From Acuticoccus sediminis (GTDB taxonomy: Bacteria > Pseudomonadota > Alphaproteobacteria > Rhizobiales > Amorphaceae), in NCBI RefSeq assembly GCF_003258595.1, contig NZ_QHHQ01000005.1:62001-126000 (forward strand): DNA of 64,000 bases, in the 5' to 3' direction. Position 1 is the first letter of the stretch. Every line of letters starts with the position of its first letter. This document shows positions 1-8,835 of the stretch, piece after piece. The translations under genes and the position numbers were made by a program. The notes beneath the pieces were generated by a model. It searched no databases and was not told where the DNA came from. It saw only the letters and a list, made by a program, of their open reading frames with translations.

Positions 1-1017
1 ACCGGCGACGTAGCCGAAGGCCCGGTCCGCCGTATCCGCCAGGAATGCAGCAGTGTCGGCGTAGTCCGTTCGTGCGACCATGCGGGCCAGCAGATCGGCG
101 TCCCCTGCACCACGCGCAGTCGCTTCCGCATCGATCTGGTTCTTCAACCATTTGTCGGTCAGCAACCGCCAGGCGCCGCCGACGCGCCGAAGGATATACG
201 GATATCCGGCGAGGAGCCGTCCGACACCCAGAAGGTCCGAACCGGACTCTCCGATCGGATAGGCCGGTCCGCCATTCACCGACAGGGTTGGACCCGCCAG
301 CGTGTTTGTTGCGTGCGGGGTGAAGACGACGATCGACGGGGCCGTCGCCGACGTTTCCACGGTATCGGCGGTGTATGCCTCACCGGTGCCGGCGACGTTC
401 GCCAAGGCGAACATGGCGGACGTGGCGACGCTGCCACGGATGTCGCTGAGATCCGAGGTCTCCGATTCAAGGTCGTCAACGCGAAGCGACAACGTGCCGA
501 CTTCGGTCCCGAGCGCCACGTCTCTTGCATTCTCGGCGGCCAGCTTGGCGGCCTGCGCCTGGTCACGTGCCAGCTCGGCCGCCAGGCGGGCGCCGGACGT
601 GTCATTGACCGCGAGCACGGTGACCTCGTCGCCATCGTTGACCTGGAGCACGAAGGCCGTTTCGTCTCCCATCGGCGATGGCGCGCTGAGCAGGCGCAGT
701 GCACCGGCGACCCACGTCTTGCGCTTGCCGTCGGAGCGCATGCGGTCGAGGCGGTAGTAGAGCGTCTCCTGGGTGGCGAACATGATCGATCGATCGGCCG
801 ACACCTCCCACGCGATCTCGGTGGTCGGCCCCGCAGCAGCGACCAACTGTCGGAGCAAAATGCGGCTCGCGTCTCGGCGGTCCGGCTTGGTGAACACCGA
901 GGCGTGGAAGGTCACGCCCGTCGCGTCGTACGGATCGCCGGCGCCGTCCTGGAGCTCGAAAACGATACTCCGGTCATTGTCCCGGTAGAGTTCGATGTTC
1001 TGCTGAACGACTTGCAT
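1..1017 (-). CDS. Phage tail fibre/appendage protein, C-terminus cut by window edge
   Basis: A minus-strand frame opens with ATG at 1017 and stays open for 339 codons to the window edge, so it is incomplete. The first 100 residues look like a beta-rich baseplate/appendage attachment domain (start MQVVQQNIELYRDND). A helical, Ala/Glu-rich stretch at about residues 145-165 (ARLAAELARDQAQAAKLAAE) and a second heptad-like segment (VDDLESETSDL) suggest a trimeric coiled coil, as in fibres. It is the last visible gene of the late operon, downstream of the tail-tip protein, which is the usual place of host-recognition genes. Function is inferred from position and architecture only. Confidence 0.7.
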   Translation of the reverse strand, partial: MQVVQQNIELYRDNDRSIVFELQDGAGDPYDATGVTFHASVFTKPDRRDASRILLRQLVAAAGPTTEIAWEVSADRSIMFATQETLYYRLDRMRSDGKRKTWVAGALRLLSAPSPMGDETAFVLQVNDGDEVTVLAVNDTSGARLAAELARDQAQAAKLAAENARDVALGTEVGTLSLRVDDLESETSDLSDIRGSVATSAMFALANVAGTGEAYTADTVETSATAPSIVVFTPHATNTLAGPTLSVNGGPAYPIGESGSDLLGVGRLLAGYPYILRRVGGAWRLLTDKWLKNQIDAEATARGAGDADLLARMVARTDYADTAAFLADTADRAFGYVAG

Positions 1018-1032
1018 GGCAGGGGGCCTCGG

Positions 1033-1452
1033 CTATTCGACGTCGATCGTCAGGCGAACGACTGCGGGTTTGTCGCGTACGACGGTGTCGTGCATGGCTC
1101 GGCTTGGATGGCTGGCGCCGGGCGACGTCGCGTTGACGGCGCCGTGGGCGTAGGTGCGAAGGCGGCCATCCTCGGTCTCGCGGTCGATGCGGTAGGCGAT
1201 CCGCTGGGCGAGCATTGACCGCTCGGCGAGAGCCGCTGTTGTCTCCCGGTCGATCCTCCACGCCAGCACCGTCGCGCCGTCCGCCTCGGCCGGGGTGAGG
1301 GTCGCCTCCCCGACCAGCTCGCCAACCGCGAGGATCCGGGCGGTAAAGGTGGAGCCGGCGACGTCGAGCGCGGCCTGGTCGACGGTGACGAGCTCGAAGA
1401 CGACGGTCTCGTCGGTGCCGGCAAAGACCTCGAGGTCGTATCGCGCGGTCAT
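1033..1452 (-). CDS. Small tail-region protein, 139 aa, unknown function
   Basis: The 139-residue protein starts MTARYDLEVFAGTDE and reads as a beta-rich domain with an acidic bias. Its ATG overlaps the TGA of the upstream gene by one base (TGATG), so translation is probably coupled. Its first 40 residues resemble in style the N-terminus of the downstream fibre (an aromatic/acidic start followed by a hydrophobic beta pattern), which suggests a related attachment fold. No catalytic motif, signal peptide or membrane segment is visible. It lies between the 202-aa tail protein and the fibre and probably forms part of the tail tip or an appendage. The role is inferred from position only. Confidence 0.7.
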   Translation of the reverse strand: MTARYDLEVFAGTDETVVFELVTVDQAALDVAGSTFTARILAVGELVGEATLTPAEADGATVLAWRIDRETTAALAERSMLAQRIAYRIDRETEDGRLRTYAHGAVNATSPGASHPSRAMHDTVVRDKPAVVRLTIDVE

Positions 1453-2060
1453 CAGGGCGCCTGCTCGATGAAGGTGAGGGACGGGAACGCGACGCCGCTG
1501 CGGTCGTAGTCGAGGTCGCCGGCCTTGAGGTCGTCGAGCACGCACCGCAGCGTGAGGATGCGCGGCTTGACCGTCTTGGCCTCGGGATAGGCGAGCCGCA
1601 GCGGCGGCAGGATGCCCACGATGTAGCGGCCGGTGCCGCCCGGCGCCGGCGCCAGGGTGACGTCGGTGACCTGGTAGATCCACTGATCGATGCAAAGGTA
1701 CGTGCCGGCGGTGACGGTGACCTCGACGCTCATCATGTCGAGCGTCGTGGTCCGCAGCGTGTGCGCCTGCCTCAGCGTCAGGCCGTTGCCCGGCGTCGTC
1801 ACGCCGTCCGGCGGATAGAGGTTCGGGATCGGGAGATTGACGTCCTCGCCCTGCCGCAGCCGCGCGAGGGTCGCCTGGTAGGTGTTGGCCGTCTCGCGGT
1901 CCTTCACGACGATGCCGTCGTATCGCACCGTCCAGAAGCCGGCGTCGAAGAACGTGCGCTGCTGGCGGCCGGTCAGCGCTCGCCCGCCGGACAGCGCGAA
2001 GTTGCGCAAGGCCGGCACGCATCGCTGCGGCACCAGCGCGGCCGGCCACGTGATGGTCAT
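1452..2060 (-). CDS. Tail-tip region protein, 202 aa, unknown function
   Basis: The 202-residue protein starts MTITWPAALVPQRC and ends with a GVAFPSLTFIE segment, a pattern I associate with conserved tail proteins of Hyphomicrobiales phages (from memory, not checked). It is mostly beta-strand in character with no catalytic motif. It follows the tail-tip protein by 12 bases and overlaps the next gene by one base, so it belongs to the late tail operon. The gene order (tip protein, this protein, small protein, fibre) suggests a distal tail component. Function cannot be assigned beyond that. Confidence 0.75.
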   Translation of the reverse strand: MTITWPAALVPQRCVPALRNFALSGGRALTGRQQRTFFDAGFWTVRYDGIVVKDRETANTYQATLARLRQGEDVNLPIPNLYPPDGVTTPGNGLTLRQAHTLRTTTLDMMSVEVTVTAGTYLCIDQWIYQVTDVTLAPAPGGTGRYIVGILPPLRLAYPEAKTVKPRILTLRCVLDDLKAGDLDYDRSGVAFPSLTFIEQAP

Positions 2061-2072
2061 GACGGGAGTCCT

Positions 2073-3890
2073 CTAGGTGGAGACGGTCGACGAGGTGACC
2101 CAGGTGCCTTCCTTGCCGGCCGACACGTACCGGGCCCGGGCACGATAGGTCTGCCCGCGCGCGACGCCGGACACCTCGCCGTAGGGCGGCCCGTCGTCGT
2201 CGGTCAGGGTCACGGACCGCCAGGCGCCGCCCGGCTCGACGCGGTACTGCGCCCGGGCCTCCAGCGCCGACGACGGCGGAGCGGCGACGGTGATCTGCAA
2301 GGTCACCGCGGAGACCGTCTCGGTGACGTTGTTCGTCGTCGTGTTGTTCGATTCCTCGCCGTTGTTCCAGACGGTGTCCGTGTCGGTGTAGGTCACCGAC
2401 GACACGGTCCGCGTGTCGCTGGTGAGAGACACGGACGCCGGCGCCGGCAGGGCGGCCGCCTCGATGCTGTCCGGCACCGCCGGAGCATCGCCCTCCTCCG
2501 TCGCCGCGTCGAAGTCGTAGGCGTCGGACGAGAAGCTCTGGACCGTGAGCATCACCGTCATCGTCCGCAAATCGAGCGCGAAGCTCATGATCTCGAACGT
2601 CTCGTCGATGTCGAGGTCGGCGAGCTGCAGGGAGATCCACCGCTGATCGATGCACTGCATGCCGAACAGGGTCGTGCGGATGGTACCGGTCCACCGCGGG
2701 TTCGCGCGGTGCGCGAGGATTTTGGCGATGCGGCGGGCGTGGTTGTGGTGCTGGATCTCGTAGAGCTCGGGCGAGCTCGACATGATCCCGTAGGCGGCGA
2801 TCGAGGCTTCGTCGCGCCAGGCGTCGGCCGTCGTCTCCGAGTAGTTCGCCTCGATCTGGGTGTACTTCACCATGATCTCGTTGGCGGAGCGGTGCGCGCC
2901 GGAGCCGTCCTCGATGTCGTAGTCGATGACGTGCCCGTCGGTGATGGTGATCGTCGGCGCCGCCCATTTGCCGACGAGGAGGGCGATCCGCCCGTCGGGC
3001 GCCAGGTAGGTCCGCCCGTCCATCGCCGCGAGGAATCGCTCCAGCACCGACCGCGGCTCCTCCTCGAAGCTGTAGGACAGCGCGCCGTGGTAGCGGGGGA
3101 TCGTGCCGCCGGCCTTCACCGGGACGGCCTCGTCGCAGATGTCGGCCGCCGTCGAGAACGACCCCATGTGGACCCGCGCTGGGTCGATCCGGCCGCCGTA
3201 CTCGTAGACGAGATAGTCCCGCAGGCAGAGTGCGAGGTTCGCCGACCAGGCGTTGCCCGGGATACGGGGATCGTAGACGCGGGCGCCGCGGCCGACGACG
3301 TTCAGCGTCGGGATCCTGTTCGGATAGACGTTGTTGAACCGCCCCTGGCTGACCGCGTTCGCCACGATGAGGGCGTGCGCGACGCTCGCGATCCGATGGT
3401 CCGCCGTCCACACGCCCTCGGGCAGATCCGACAGCATGATCTCGTAGGCCGTCTGCAGCTCGGTGCCGAAGCGCCAGTCGATCCGCACGCTGTTGCCCTT
3501 GTACGGATCGTCGGTCGCCCAGCCGTTGGTGTCGAGGGTCACGGGACGGTCGTCGACGTAGAACGTCTCGAAGGCGTCGACGCGGCCGTGCCCGAAGCAG
3601 ACGATCTGGTAGAGGTCGCCGCTGTAGGTCTCGATGAAGGCGAGGGACCCGCCCCACCGGCCGCGGCCATAGTGCCGCGACCGGGCCGTCACCGACGCGC
3701 GCACCACGTTCTTGACGTCCTGCGGCTTGGGCCGGTTCGGCTTCGGCGCCAGCAGGAGCTGGGCGGCGAAGTTGAGACCGATGCCGAGCCCCGCGGAGAT
3801 GACGCCGCCGAGCGCCGTCAACCCGCCGGCGGACGTCACCAGACCGGGGACGCCGAGCGCCGCCACGGCCGTCAGGAGCAGCTGCGGCAT
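2073..3890 (-). CDS. Tail tip attachment protein (J-like), 605 aa
   Basis: This large tail protein lies downstream of the tape measure gene. It begins with a hydrophobic segment (residues 1-48, rich in Leu/Ala/Gly) that may insert into or cross the host membrane. A central region follows that resembles the tail-hub folds of lambda J-type proteins, with conserved-looking Tyr/Trp clusters. The C-terminal ~100 residues have a fibronectin type III-like strand pattern ending in YVSAGKEGTWVTSS. ATG at 3890 overlaps the upstream TGA by one base. Such proteins form the tail tip hub and contact the receptor directly or through fibres. Assignment rests on position, size and domain style. At 605 residues it is shorter than lambda J. 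Confidence 0.75.
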   Translation of the reverse strand: MPQLLLTAVAALGVPGLVTSAGGLTALGGVISAGLGIGLNFAAQLLLAPKPNRPKPQDVKNVVRASVTARSRHYGRGRWGGSLAFIETYSGDLYQIVCFGHGRVDAFETFYVDDRPVTLDTNGWATDDPYKGNSVRIDWRFGTELQTAYEIMLSDLPEGVWTADHRIASVAHALIVANAVSQGRFNNVYPNRIPTLNVVGRGARVYDPRIPGNAWSANLALCLRDYLVYEYGGRIDPARVHMGSFSTAADICDEAVPVKAGGTIPRYHGALSYSFEEEPRSVLERFLAAMDGRTYLAPDGRIALLVGKWAAPTITITDGHVIDYDIEDGSGAHRSANEIMVKYTQIEANYSETTADAWRDEASIAAYGIMSSSPELYEIQHHNHARRIAKILAHRANPRWTGTIRTTLFGMQCIDQRWISLQLADLDIDETFEIMSFALDLRTMTVMLTVQSFSSDAYDFDAATEEGDAPAVPDSIEAAALPAPASVSLTSDTRTVSSVTYTDTDTVWNNGEESNNTTTNNVTETVSAVTLQITVAAPPSSALEARAQYRVEPGGAWRSVTLTDDDGPPYGEVSGVARGQTYRARARYVSAGKEGTWVTSSTVST

Positions 3891-4288
3891 CAGGTCGTTC
3901 TCCAGACGGCCACAGGGCGGCCGGCCCGCGTCACGAGGAGGCCCTCCCCGCTCTTGATCGCCCACCGACCGGACGGCGTGCGGATGGCGCCGTACCAGGT
4001 GCCGGGAAAGCGCAGCACCGCGGCGTCGCCCGGGCGGGGCGGTTCCCGGGTCAGGGGCGCGCCGACGTTCCGGGCGATGCCGGCGACGATACGCGGCGCG
4101 TGGCCGTGGGCGGCGAGGACCGCCGCGCAGGATCTCTCGTCGTGATAGGTCCCGCGCAGATGCGCCGCCGGATCGACGCCGTGCAGCGCCTCCCACCACG
4201 AGCCGAGCGCGAGGAGGCAGTCGAGCTGGCCCCAGGCGAACGGTTCCCGTGCAAGCCAGCGCAGGAAAGGGACGAGTTCGGGCGGCAT
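3890..4288 (-). CDS. DUF6950-like tail protein, 132 aa
   Basis: The protein starts MPPELVPFLRWL and carries a FAWGQLDCLLALGSWWEAL motif, the aromatic-Trp-Gly-x-x-Asp-Cys pattern of DUF6950-type phage proteins that occupy the NlpC/P60 peptidase slot in alphaproteobacterial tail operons. A Cys in this motif and a later HAPRIVAG segment could match a reduced cysteine-peptidase core, but a full catalytic triad cannot be verified by eye. It lies between the 191-aa tail protein and the tip hub. In related gene-transfer agents and phages this slot encodes a tail-associated cell-wall hydrolase, so wall penetration during DNA injection is possible. Confidence 0.7.
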   Translation of the reverse strand: MPPELVPFLRWLAREPFAWGQLDCLLALGSWWEALHGVDPAAHLRGTYHDERSCAAVLAAHGHAPRIVAGIARNVGAPLTREPPRPGDAAVLRFPGTWYGAIRTPSGRWAIKSGEGLLVTRAGRPVAVWRTT

Positions 4289-4289
4289 G

Positions 4290-4865
4290 CTACCAGTCCG
4301 GGAAGAGGATCGACTTGCCGTCGATGCCAGCGGTGTACGCGAGCCCCAGATCGGTCGGGTCGATGAGCTTCTGGTGCCGGTCGGTGAAGTAGCCGTTCGG
4401 CGGCCGGCGCCGGGTGATGAACGGCGTCTCCGCGGCCACGGACACCGTGAACACCGGCCCGTCGTCTGTCATCTCCCGGCGCGCCTTGATGGTGTCCATC
4501 TGCCGGAAGGCGACGGCGAACGGCGCGTCGAGCGTCTGCCAGTCCTCGTCGAAGAACTGCAGGTAGGTCAGCACCGGCTGCCGGTAATACTCCGCCTGCG
4601 CTCCCTTGGCCCGCGCGGCAAAGCGCGAGTCCACCCCGGAGACGGTGAACGTCTGCGTCGGCGCCGACCCGTTGATCGACTGGTCGATCCCGCTGATGGA
4701 GCCGAGCCCCGACAGCCCTTCCCAGGTCTTGGCGTCCGACGTCGTGAGCTGCCCGAAGCCGTTCCACAGCCGGATGGTCTCCGAGGCGAACTGGAACTCG
4801 ACGAGGGCGTCCACGCGGACGACGTCGCCGGCGAGCTGTGCGGCGATGGCGGCGGAGAAGTCCAT
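4290..4865 (-). CDS. Distal tail protein, 191 aa, conserved in phages
   Basis: The 191-residue protein starts MDFSAAIAAQLAGD and ends DGKSILFPDW. Its ATG overlaps the tape-measure stop codon by one base. It sits between the tape measure and the DUF6950-like gene, a slot normally taken by distal tail proteins that join tube and hub. It is beta-rich and has no signal peptide or catalytic motif. The C-terminal TGRxx-type aromatic segment (PPNGYFTDRHQKLIDPTD) recalls proteins in the same slot of other alphaproteobacterial phages. The role is inferred from synteny. Confidence 0.75.
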   Translation of the reverse strand: MDFSAAIAAQLAGDVVRVDALVEFQFASETIRLWNGFGQLTTSDAKTWEGLSGLGSISGIDQSINGSAPTQTFTVSGVDSRFAARAKGAQAEYYRQPVLTYLQFFDEDWQTLDAPFAVAFRQMDTIKARREMTDDGPVFTVSVAAETPFITRRRPPNGYFTDRHQKLIDPTDLGLAYTAGIDGKSILFPDW

Positions 4866-7800
4866 CAGGTCTGGAACCGCAGCTGGGCGCTGTCGATGCG
4901 CTCCAGGAGTGCCGGCCCCTCGAGCTGCTTGCTGAGTTGCTGCATCCCGACCTGCACACCCTGCTTGACGAGATTGATGACGTGCTGATCGCCGTTGGCG
5001 CCCTCGACATTGACGGTCACGCCGACCGACCCGGCGCCAGCCCGCGCCTCTTCGTCGCCACGCGTCACCTTCACCTTCTCGCCCGCGGAGACGCGGAAGG
5101 CGGCGAGATGGCTGTCCATGGAGTTGTTGCCGCCGCCGAACTCCATGACCCCGCCGGCGGCAAAGCCCGCGATCCCCTTGAAGGCGTTGGCGAGGCCACC
5201 CAGCAGCCCGGACAGGAAGCCGCCGCTCCCGTTCGTCCCGGTGCCGCCGAACGCACCGACGATCGCCTGGAAGCCCTGGTTGAAGAACATGTCGGCGAGC
5301 TTGCCGAGAAGGTCCGCGAGCACCTCTTTCACGGACTTCGACCCGTCGATGAGGCTCTTGAAGGCGCCGCCGATCGTCGAGCCGAGCGACTGGCCGACGT
5401 TCTCCATGCTCTGCAGGCTGCCAGTGGCGGCATCGGTCGACGTCTTCAGTCCAGCCCACGGATCGCCGGCTCCCTGCACCATGGCGATGGCTTGCTGGAC
5501 CTGTGCCGCGGTCTGCTGGGCCGCTCCGACGACGCCCACTTGACCCGCCTGCAGGCCGTTCTGCAGGCCCGCCATGACGTTGATGCCGACGTCGTGCATG
5601 AGCTGCGACGGCGAGCGGATGTCGAAGTAGCCCGTGACCGCGTTGTACATGCTCGAGCCGACCGAGCGGACGGTCTCGACGGCCGACGCGGCCATCGACC
5701 GGACGCCGTCGATCAGTCCCTGGACGATCTGCCGGCCGACCTCGACCATGCGCGCCGGCAGCTCGGCGAACGCCTGCATCACGGCGGCCGCGATCTGCCC
5801 GACCGCGGCGCGGACCGGCTCGACCATCTGGACGAAGGCATTCACCAGACCATCACGAACAGATGCTGCCGCCTCTCCGACACCAGCCAGCGCCGTCAGG
5901 AACTCGACGCGGACGATCTCGGCGACGCCCAGCACCGACGAGCCGAACCCGGTGATCGCGGCCATCAGCCCGTCGACACCGGCCCGCACGCCTTGAAGCA
6001 CCTCCGATGCCGACAGCTCGGAGACCGCGGCGAGGAAGCTGCGCACGCTGACAGCGGCGGCATCGAGCGAGCCGGCACCCGACGCCGCGTCGAGACCAAC
6101 GCCGGACGCCACATCAACGGAAGCAGATCGGGACATCGCCCCTTTGATCGAGGACCACGCCGACGACAGCTTGTCCGCCAGACCTCCATCGCCGATCCCG
6201 CTGAACGCACCGATCACCGATGAGGCGATCCGTTTGACGGTCTCGACCACCCCGCCCTCGCCGGCCTCCATCCCCCGTTCGAGCCCGGCCATGATGTCGG
6301 CGCCGACCTCGTGCATCACCTGCGAGGGCGACTGCGTCCTGGTCTCCTTGCGGAACAGGTACGGGATGAGAAGCGCGAGCCCAGTGACGGTGCTCATCAG
6401 GTAGGCCTTGCGCGACAGGATCCCGTTCGCCAGACCGTTGACGATATCGACGCCGATCTGGCGGACCTGTGACGGGATAGCCTGCAGGCCGTTCCAGATC
6501 GTCGACGCGACCTCGGCAATCGCCGCGCCGACGGTGGCGCCCATCTCCGCGAAGGCGTTGAAGATCGTGTCCTTGAGCTCGCTCGCCGCGGTGCCGATCG
6601 TGTCGAACGCGCCCTTGAAGTCGCCCTGGAAGAGCTGGACCAGCGTCCGCACGACGGTCTCCGTGCCGCGCAGAACGAGCGCGAGCCCCCGGATGAGGTT
6701 GACGAGCAGCTTCACCGCACCGTCCCGGACGATCCCGGAGACGTTGCGCCACAGATCCCCCAGCGCCTCGGACATCCCCGACATGACATCGCCCGTGTCG
6801 CCCCCGAACACGGTCTCGAAGAGCTCGCCGAGCGCGCGCAGGACGTTGCCCGCGGCATGGGTGAGCTCCTCGAGCGGCGGGCCGAAGGTCTGCTTCAGCC
6901 AGGTCCACACCCGGCCGAGAGCCGCGGAGATCTGATCGCCGAACGCCAGGAACGCGCCCCCCAGGCCGACGACCGCCGCAATGCCGCCGGCGACGGGCAG
7001 GCTGATGGCGCTGAGTGCAAGGGCGACGGCGCCGATCGCCATGACGACGGGGCCGAGCGCGGCCGCCACACCGGCCAGGATCGTCCCCCACTTCAGGATC
7101 GCGGGGTTGGTCTCGCCGAGCGTCTGGATGAAGCCGGTCAACGCCTGCACCGCCTGTGTCGCCCAATCGAGGAGACCGGAGTCGGCGATCGCCAGTTTCA
7201 GCCCCTCGAAGGCCGAGATCAGCGACTTCATGGCGCCGTTGAACCCCTTCATCTGCGCGTTGGCGATCCGCTCCGCCGTCCCGCCGCTGTTCTCGAGCTC
7301 GTCCGTCAGCCCGACGAGGGCGTCCGACCCTTGCGAGACGAGGGCTGCCATGGCCGGTCCGGCGCGCTGGCCGAACAGCTGCATGAAGAGGCCGGCGTCA
7401 TCGGCGTGCGGTTCGAGCTGGCGGATGATCTCGTCGAGCCCGATCAGGCGGCCCTGTGCATCGGTGAAGTTGAGGCCGGCCTTCGCCATGGCCTTCGACA
7501 CCGTCTTCGTCGGCGTCAGGACCCGCGAGATCGCCCCCTTGAGCGACGTGCCGGCCATGGACGCCTGGATGCCGGCATTGCCCATGAGGCCGAGCGCGGC
7601 CGCCGCCTCCTCGAACGAGATGCCCGCCGAGCTCGCCACGGGACCGGCGTACTTCATCGCCTCGCCGAGCTGGCGGAGATCCGTGTTCGTGCGCGTAAAC
7701 GTCTTCACCAGGACGTCGTTGATGCGGCCGAGGTCCTTCGCCTCGAGCGCGTATCCCGACATGACGTTCGAGACGATATCGGCCGAACTGGCGAGGTCCA

Positions 7801-8218
7801 TCTGCGCCGCCGCGGCGAGCTGGAGCGTCCCCGGCAGCGCGGCCATGATCTGCTCGGCGCTGAAGCCCGCCATGCCGAGGAAGCCCATCGCGTCCGCCGC
7901 CTGGGATGCCGAGAACTGTGTCGTGCGGCCGAGCAGCTTCGCCTGGTCCGCCAGCGCCGCCATCTGGTCGCCCGAGGCACTGGTGACCGCGCCGACGTTG
8001 TTCATGGCCGCTTCGAAGTCGCCGGCGGTCTTCACGATCGACGCGCCGAACGCGACGACCGGCGCGGTGATGCCGATCGACATCTTCGCGCCGACCGACT
8101 GCATGCTCTTGCCGGCCGAGGCGAGCGACTTGCTGGCGCCATCGAGGCCTTTGGTGAAGGCCGCCGTGTCGATGCCCAGGTTGACGCGCAGCGCGCCGAT
8201 GACGGCAGATCCAGCCAC
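4865..8218 (-). CDS. Tail tape measure protein, 1117 aa
   Basis: This is the longest gene of the tail module. Residues about 1-330 match the conserved TP901-type tape-measure core: Gly/Ala-rich helices with ATQFSASQAADAM-like and GLMGNAGIQASMAG patterns. Several long hydrophobic helices follow (about residues 360-430). Two related segments, near residues 580-640 and 830-900, share the motif PSQ(V/L)MH(E/D)VG, Asp/Asn, then MAGL, indicating an internal duplication. The start is GTG at 8218. The protein sets tail length and probably forms a channel during injection. At roughly 1.5 angstrom per residue it predicts a tail near 160-170 nm. The GTG lies 23 bp from the start of the opposing small gene. 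Confidence 0.93.
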   Translation of the reverse strand: MAGSAVIGALRVNLGIDTAAFTKGLDGASKSLASAGKSMQSVGAKMSIGITAPVVAFGASIVKTAGDFEAAMNNVGAVTSASGDQMAALADQAKLLGRTTQFSASQAADAMGFLGMAGFSAEQIMAALPGTLQLAAAAQMDLASSADIVSNVMSGYALEAKDLGRINDVLVKTFTRTNTDLRQLGEAMKYAGPVASSAGISFEEAAAALGLMGNAGIQASMAGTSLKGAISRVLTPTKTVSKAMAKAGLNFTDAQGRLIGLDEIIRQLEPHADDAGLFMQLFGQRAGPAMAALVSQGSDALVGLTDELENSGGTAERIANAQMKGFNGAMKSLISAFEGLKLAIADSGLLDWATQAVQALTGFIQTLGETNPAILKWGTILAGVAAALGPVVMAIGAVALALSAISLPVAGGIAAVVGLGGAFLAFGDQISAALGRVWTWLKQTFGPPLEELTHAAGNVLRALGELFETVFGGDTGDVMSGMSEALGDLWRNVSGIVRDGAVKLLVNLIRGLALVLRGTETVVRTLVQLFQGDFKGAFDTIGTAASELKDTIFNAFAEMGATVGAAIAEVASTIWNGLQAIPSQVRQIGVDIVNGLANGILSRKAYLMSTVTGLALLIPYLFRKETRTQSPSQVMHEVGADIMAGLERGMEAGEGGVVETVKRIASSVIGAFSGIGDGGLADKLSSAWSSIKGAMSRSASVDVASGVGLDAASGAGSLDAAAVSVRSFLAAVSELSASEVLQGVRAGVDGLMAAITGFGSSVLGVAEIVRVEFLTALAGVGEAAASVRDGLVNAFVQMVEPVRAAVGQIAAAVMQAFAELPARMVEVGRQIVQGLIDGVRSMAASAVETVRSVGSSMYNAVTGYFDIRSPSQLMHDVGINVMAGLQNGLQAGQVGVVGAAQQTAAQVQQAIAMVQGAGDPWAGLKTSTDAATGSLQSMENVGQSLGSTIGGAFKSLIDGSKSVKEVLADLLGKLADMFFNQGFQAIVGAFGGTGTNGSGGFLSGLLGGLANAFKGIAGFAAGGVMEFGGGNNSMDSHLAAFRVSAGEKVKVTRGDEEARAGAGSVGVTVNVEGANGDQHVINLVKQGVQVGMQQLSKQLEGPALLERIDSAQLRFQT

Positions 8219-8240
8219 AACTCTGTCCTAGGAGATACGA

Positions 8241-8528
8241 ATGAGAGAAATGATCATTGCTGCGGCGATGCTGGTTGCCAGCGCACCAACCGCACGTTCC
8301 GCCGGGCTCGATGACCTATGGATGGCCTGCGACCTTGCACAGATCGATGCGCTCGGAGATGCACCTCTCCCCGATCGCATTAACGTTGTAAGGCTTCAGC
8401 CGACCTCTGATGGCCAATATCTGATACAACTACTGGCAAGCACCTCAGCCGGCGACGCTTTGTTCTGTGAGCTAGACTACCAAGTCGTCACATTCAGGCA
8501 TGGCAGCACCACAATCATCGGCGAGTAA
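8241..8528 (+). CDS. Small exported protein, moron-like, 95 aa
   Basis: This is the only plus-strand gene inside the minus-strand late operon. It sits between the tape measure and the tail chaperone. A good ribosome site (GGAG, 7 bases before ATG) supports translation. Residues 1-21 look like a Sec signal peptide (hydrophobic core MIIAAAMLVASAP, cleavage after ARSA). The mature ~74-residue part has two Cys (MACDL and LFCELD), compatible with a disulfide. Base composition is visibly less GC-rich than its neighbours. Opposite strand, different composition and a secretion signal fit a lysogenic-conversion gene (moron), for example surface modification or superinfection exclusion. No homologue is recognised and its promoter would have to lie inside the tape-measure gene. 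Confidence 0.65.
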   Translation: MREMIIAAAMLVASAPTARSAGLDDLWMACDLAQIDALGDAPLPDRINVVRLQPTSDGQYLIQLLASTSAGDALFCELDYQVVTFRHGSTTIIGE

Positions 8529-8536
8529 GACCCATC

Positions 8537-8815
8537 TCATTGAGACTTGTTCACCGCCGCGTCCCACGCCTTCGCGATCGCGATCATGTCGTTCGCGGTC
8601 TGCCGGCGCTTCGGCTTGCGCCTGCGGCCGAGGAGCGTCTCGAGCTTCGGCAGCTTCTTCACCCGGGCCAGGGCTTCGGTGTGCCAGGCCGTCCAGGCAC
8701 GGCCGTCCTGCTCGGCCTCGAGGCGGCGGGTCCGGCCGGCCAGGATGGCGGCGAAGGTCCGGGGCGTCTGGCGCCAGAACTGATCCGGCGGCAGGCCGAT
8801 CTCCCCCGACCACAC
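8537..8815 (-). CDS. Phage tail assembly chaperone (TAC_6-like), 92 aa
   Basis: The motif GEIGLPPDQFWRQTPR near the N-terminus is typical of the Phage_TAC_6 family, the small chaperone gene found after the GTA gp10-like gene in alphaproteobacterial phages and gene transfer agents. The rest is basic and helical (GRRRKPKRR). The first visible start is GTG at 8815, which has no convincing ribosome site. The same frame stays open upstream into the previous gene, in the -1 frame relative to it. Expression by frameshift from that gene, as for lambda G/GT, is therefore possible. These chaperones coat the tape measure during tail assembly. Confidence 0.8.
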   Translation of the reverse strand: MWSGEIGLPPDQFWRQTPRTFAAILAGRTRRLEAEQDGRAWTAWHTEALARVKKLPKLETLLGRRRKPKRRQTANDMIAIAKAWDAAVNKSQ

Positions 8816-8835
8816 GCCGAGAAGGTCGAGGGCGG

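Noticed and set aside
1761-4145. 794-codon plus-strand open frame opposite the tail genes
   Set aside because: Arg/Gly/Val-rich shadow of high-GC coding DNA; the minus-strand frames carry recognisable tail proteins and one-base stop-start overlaps.
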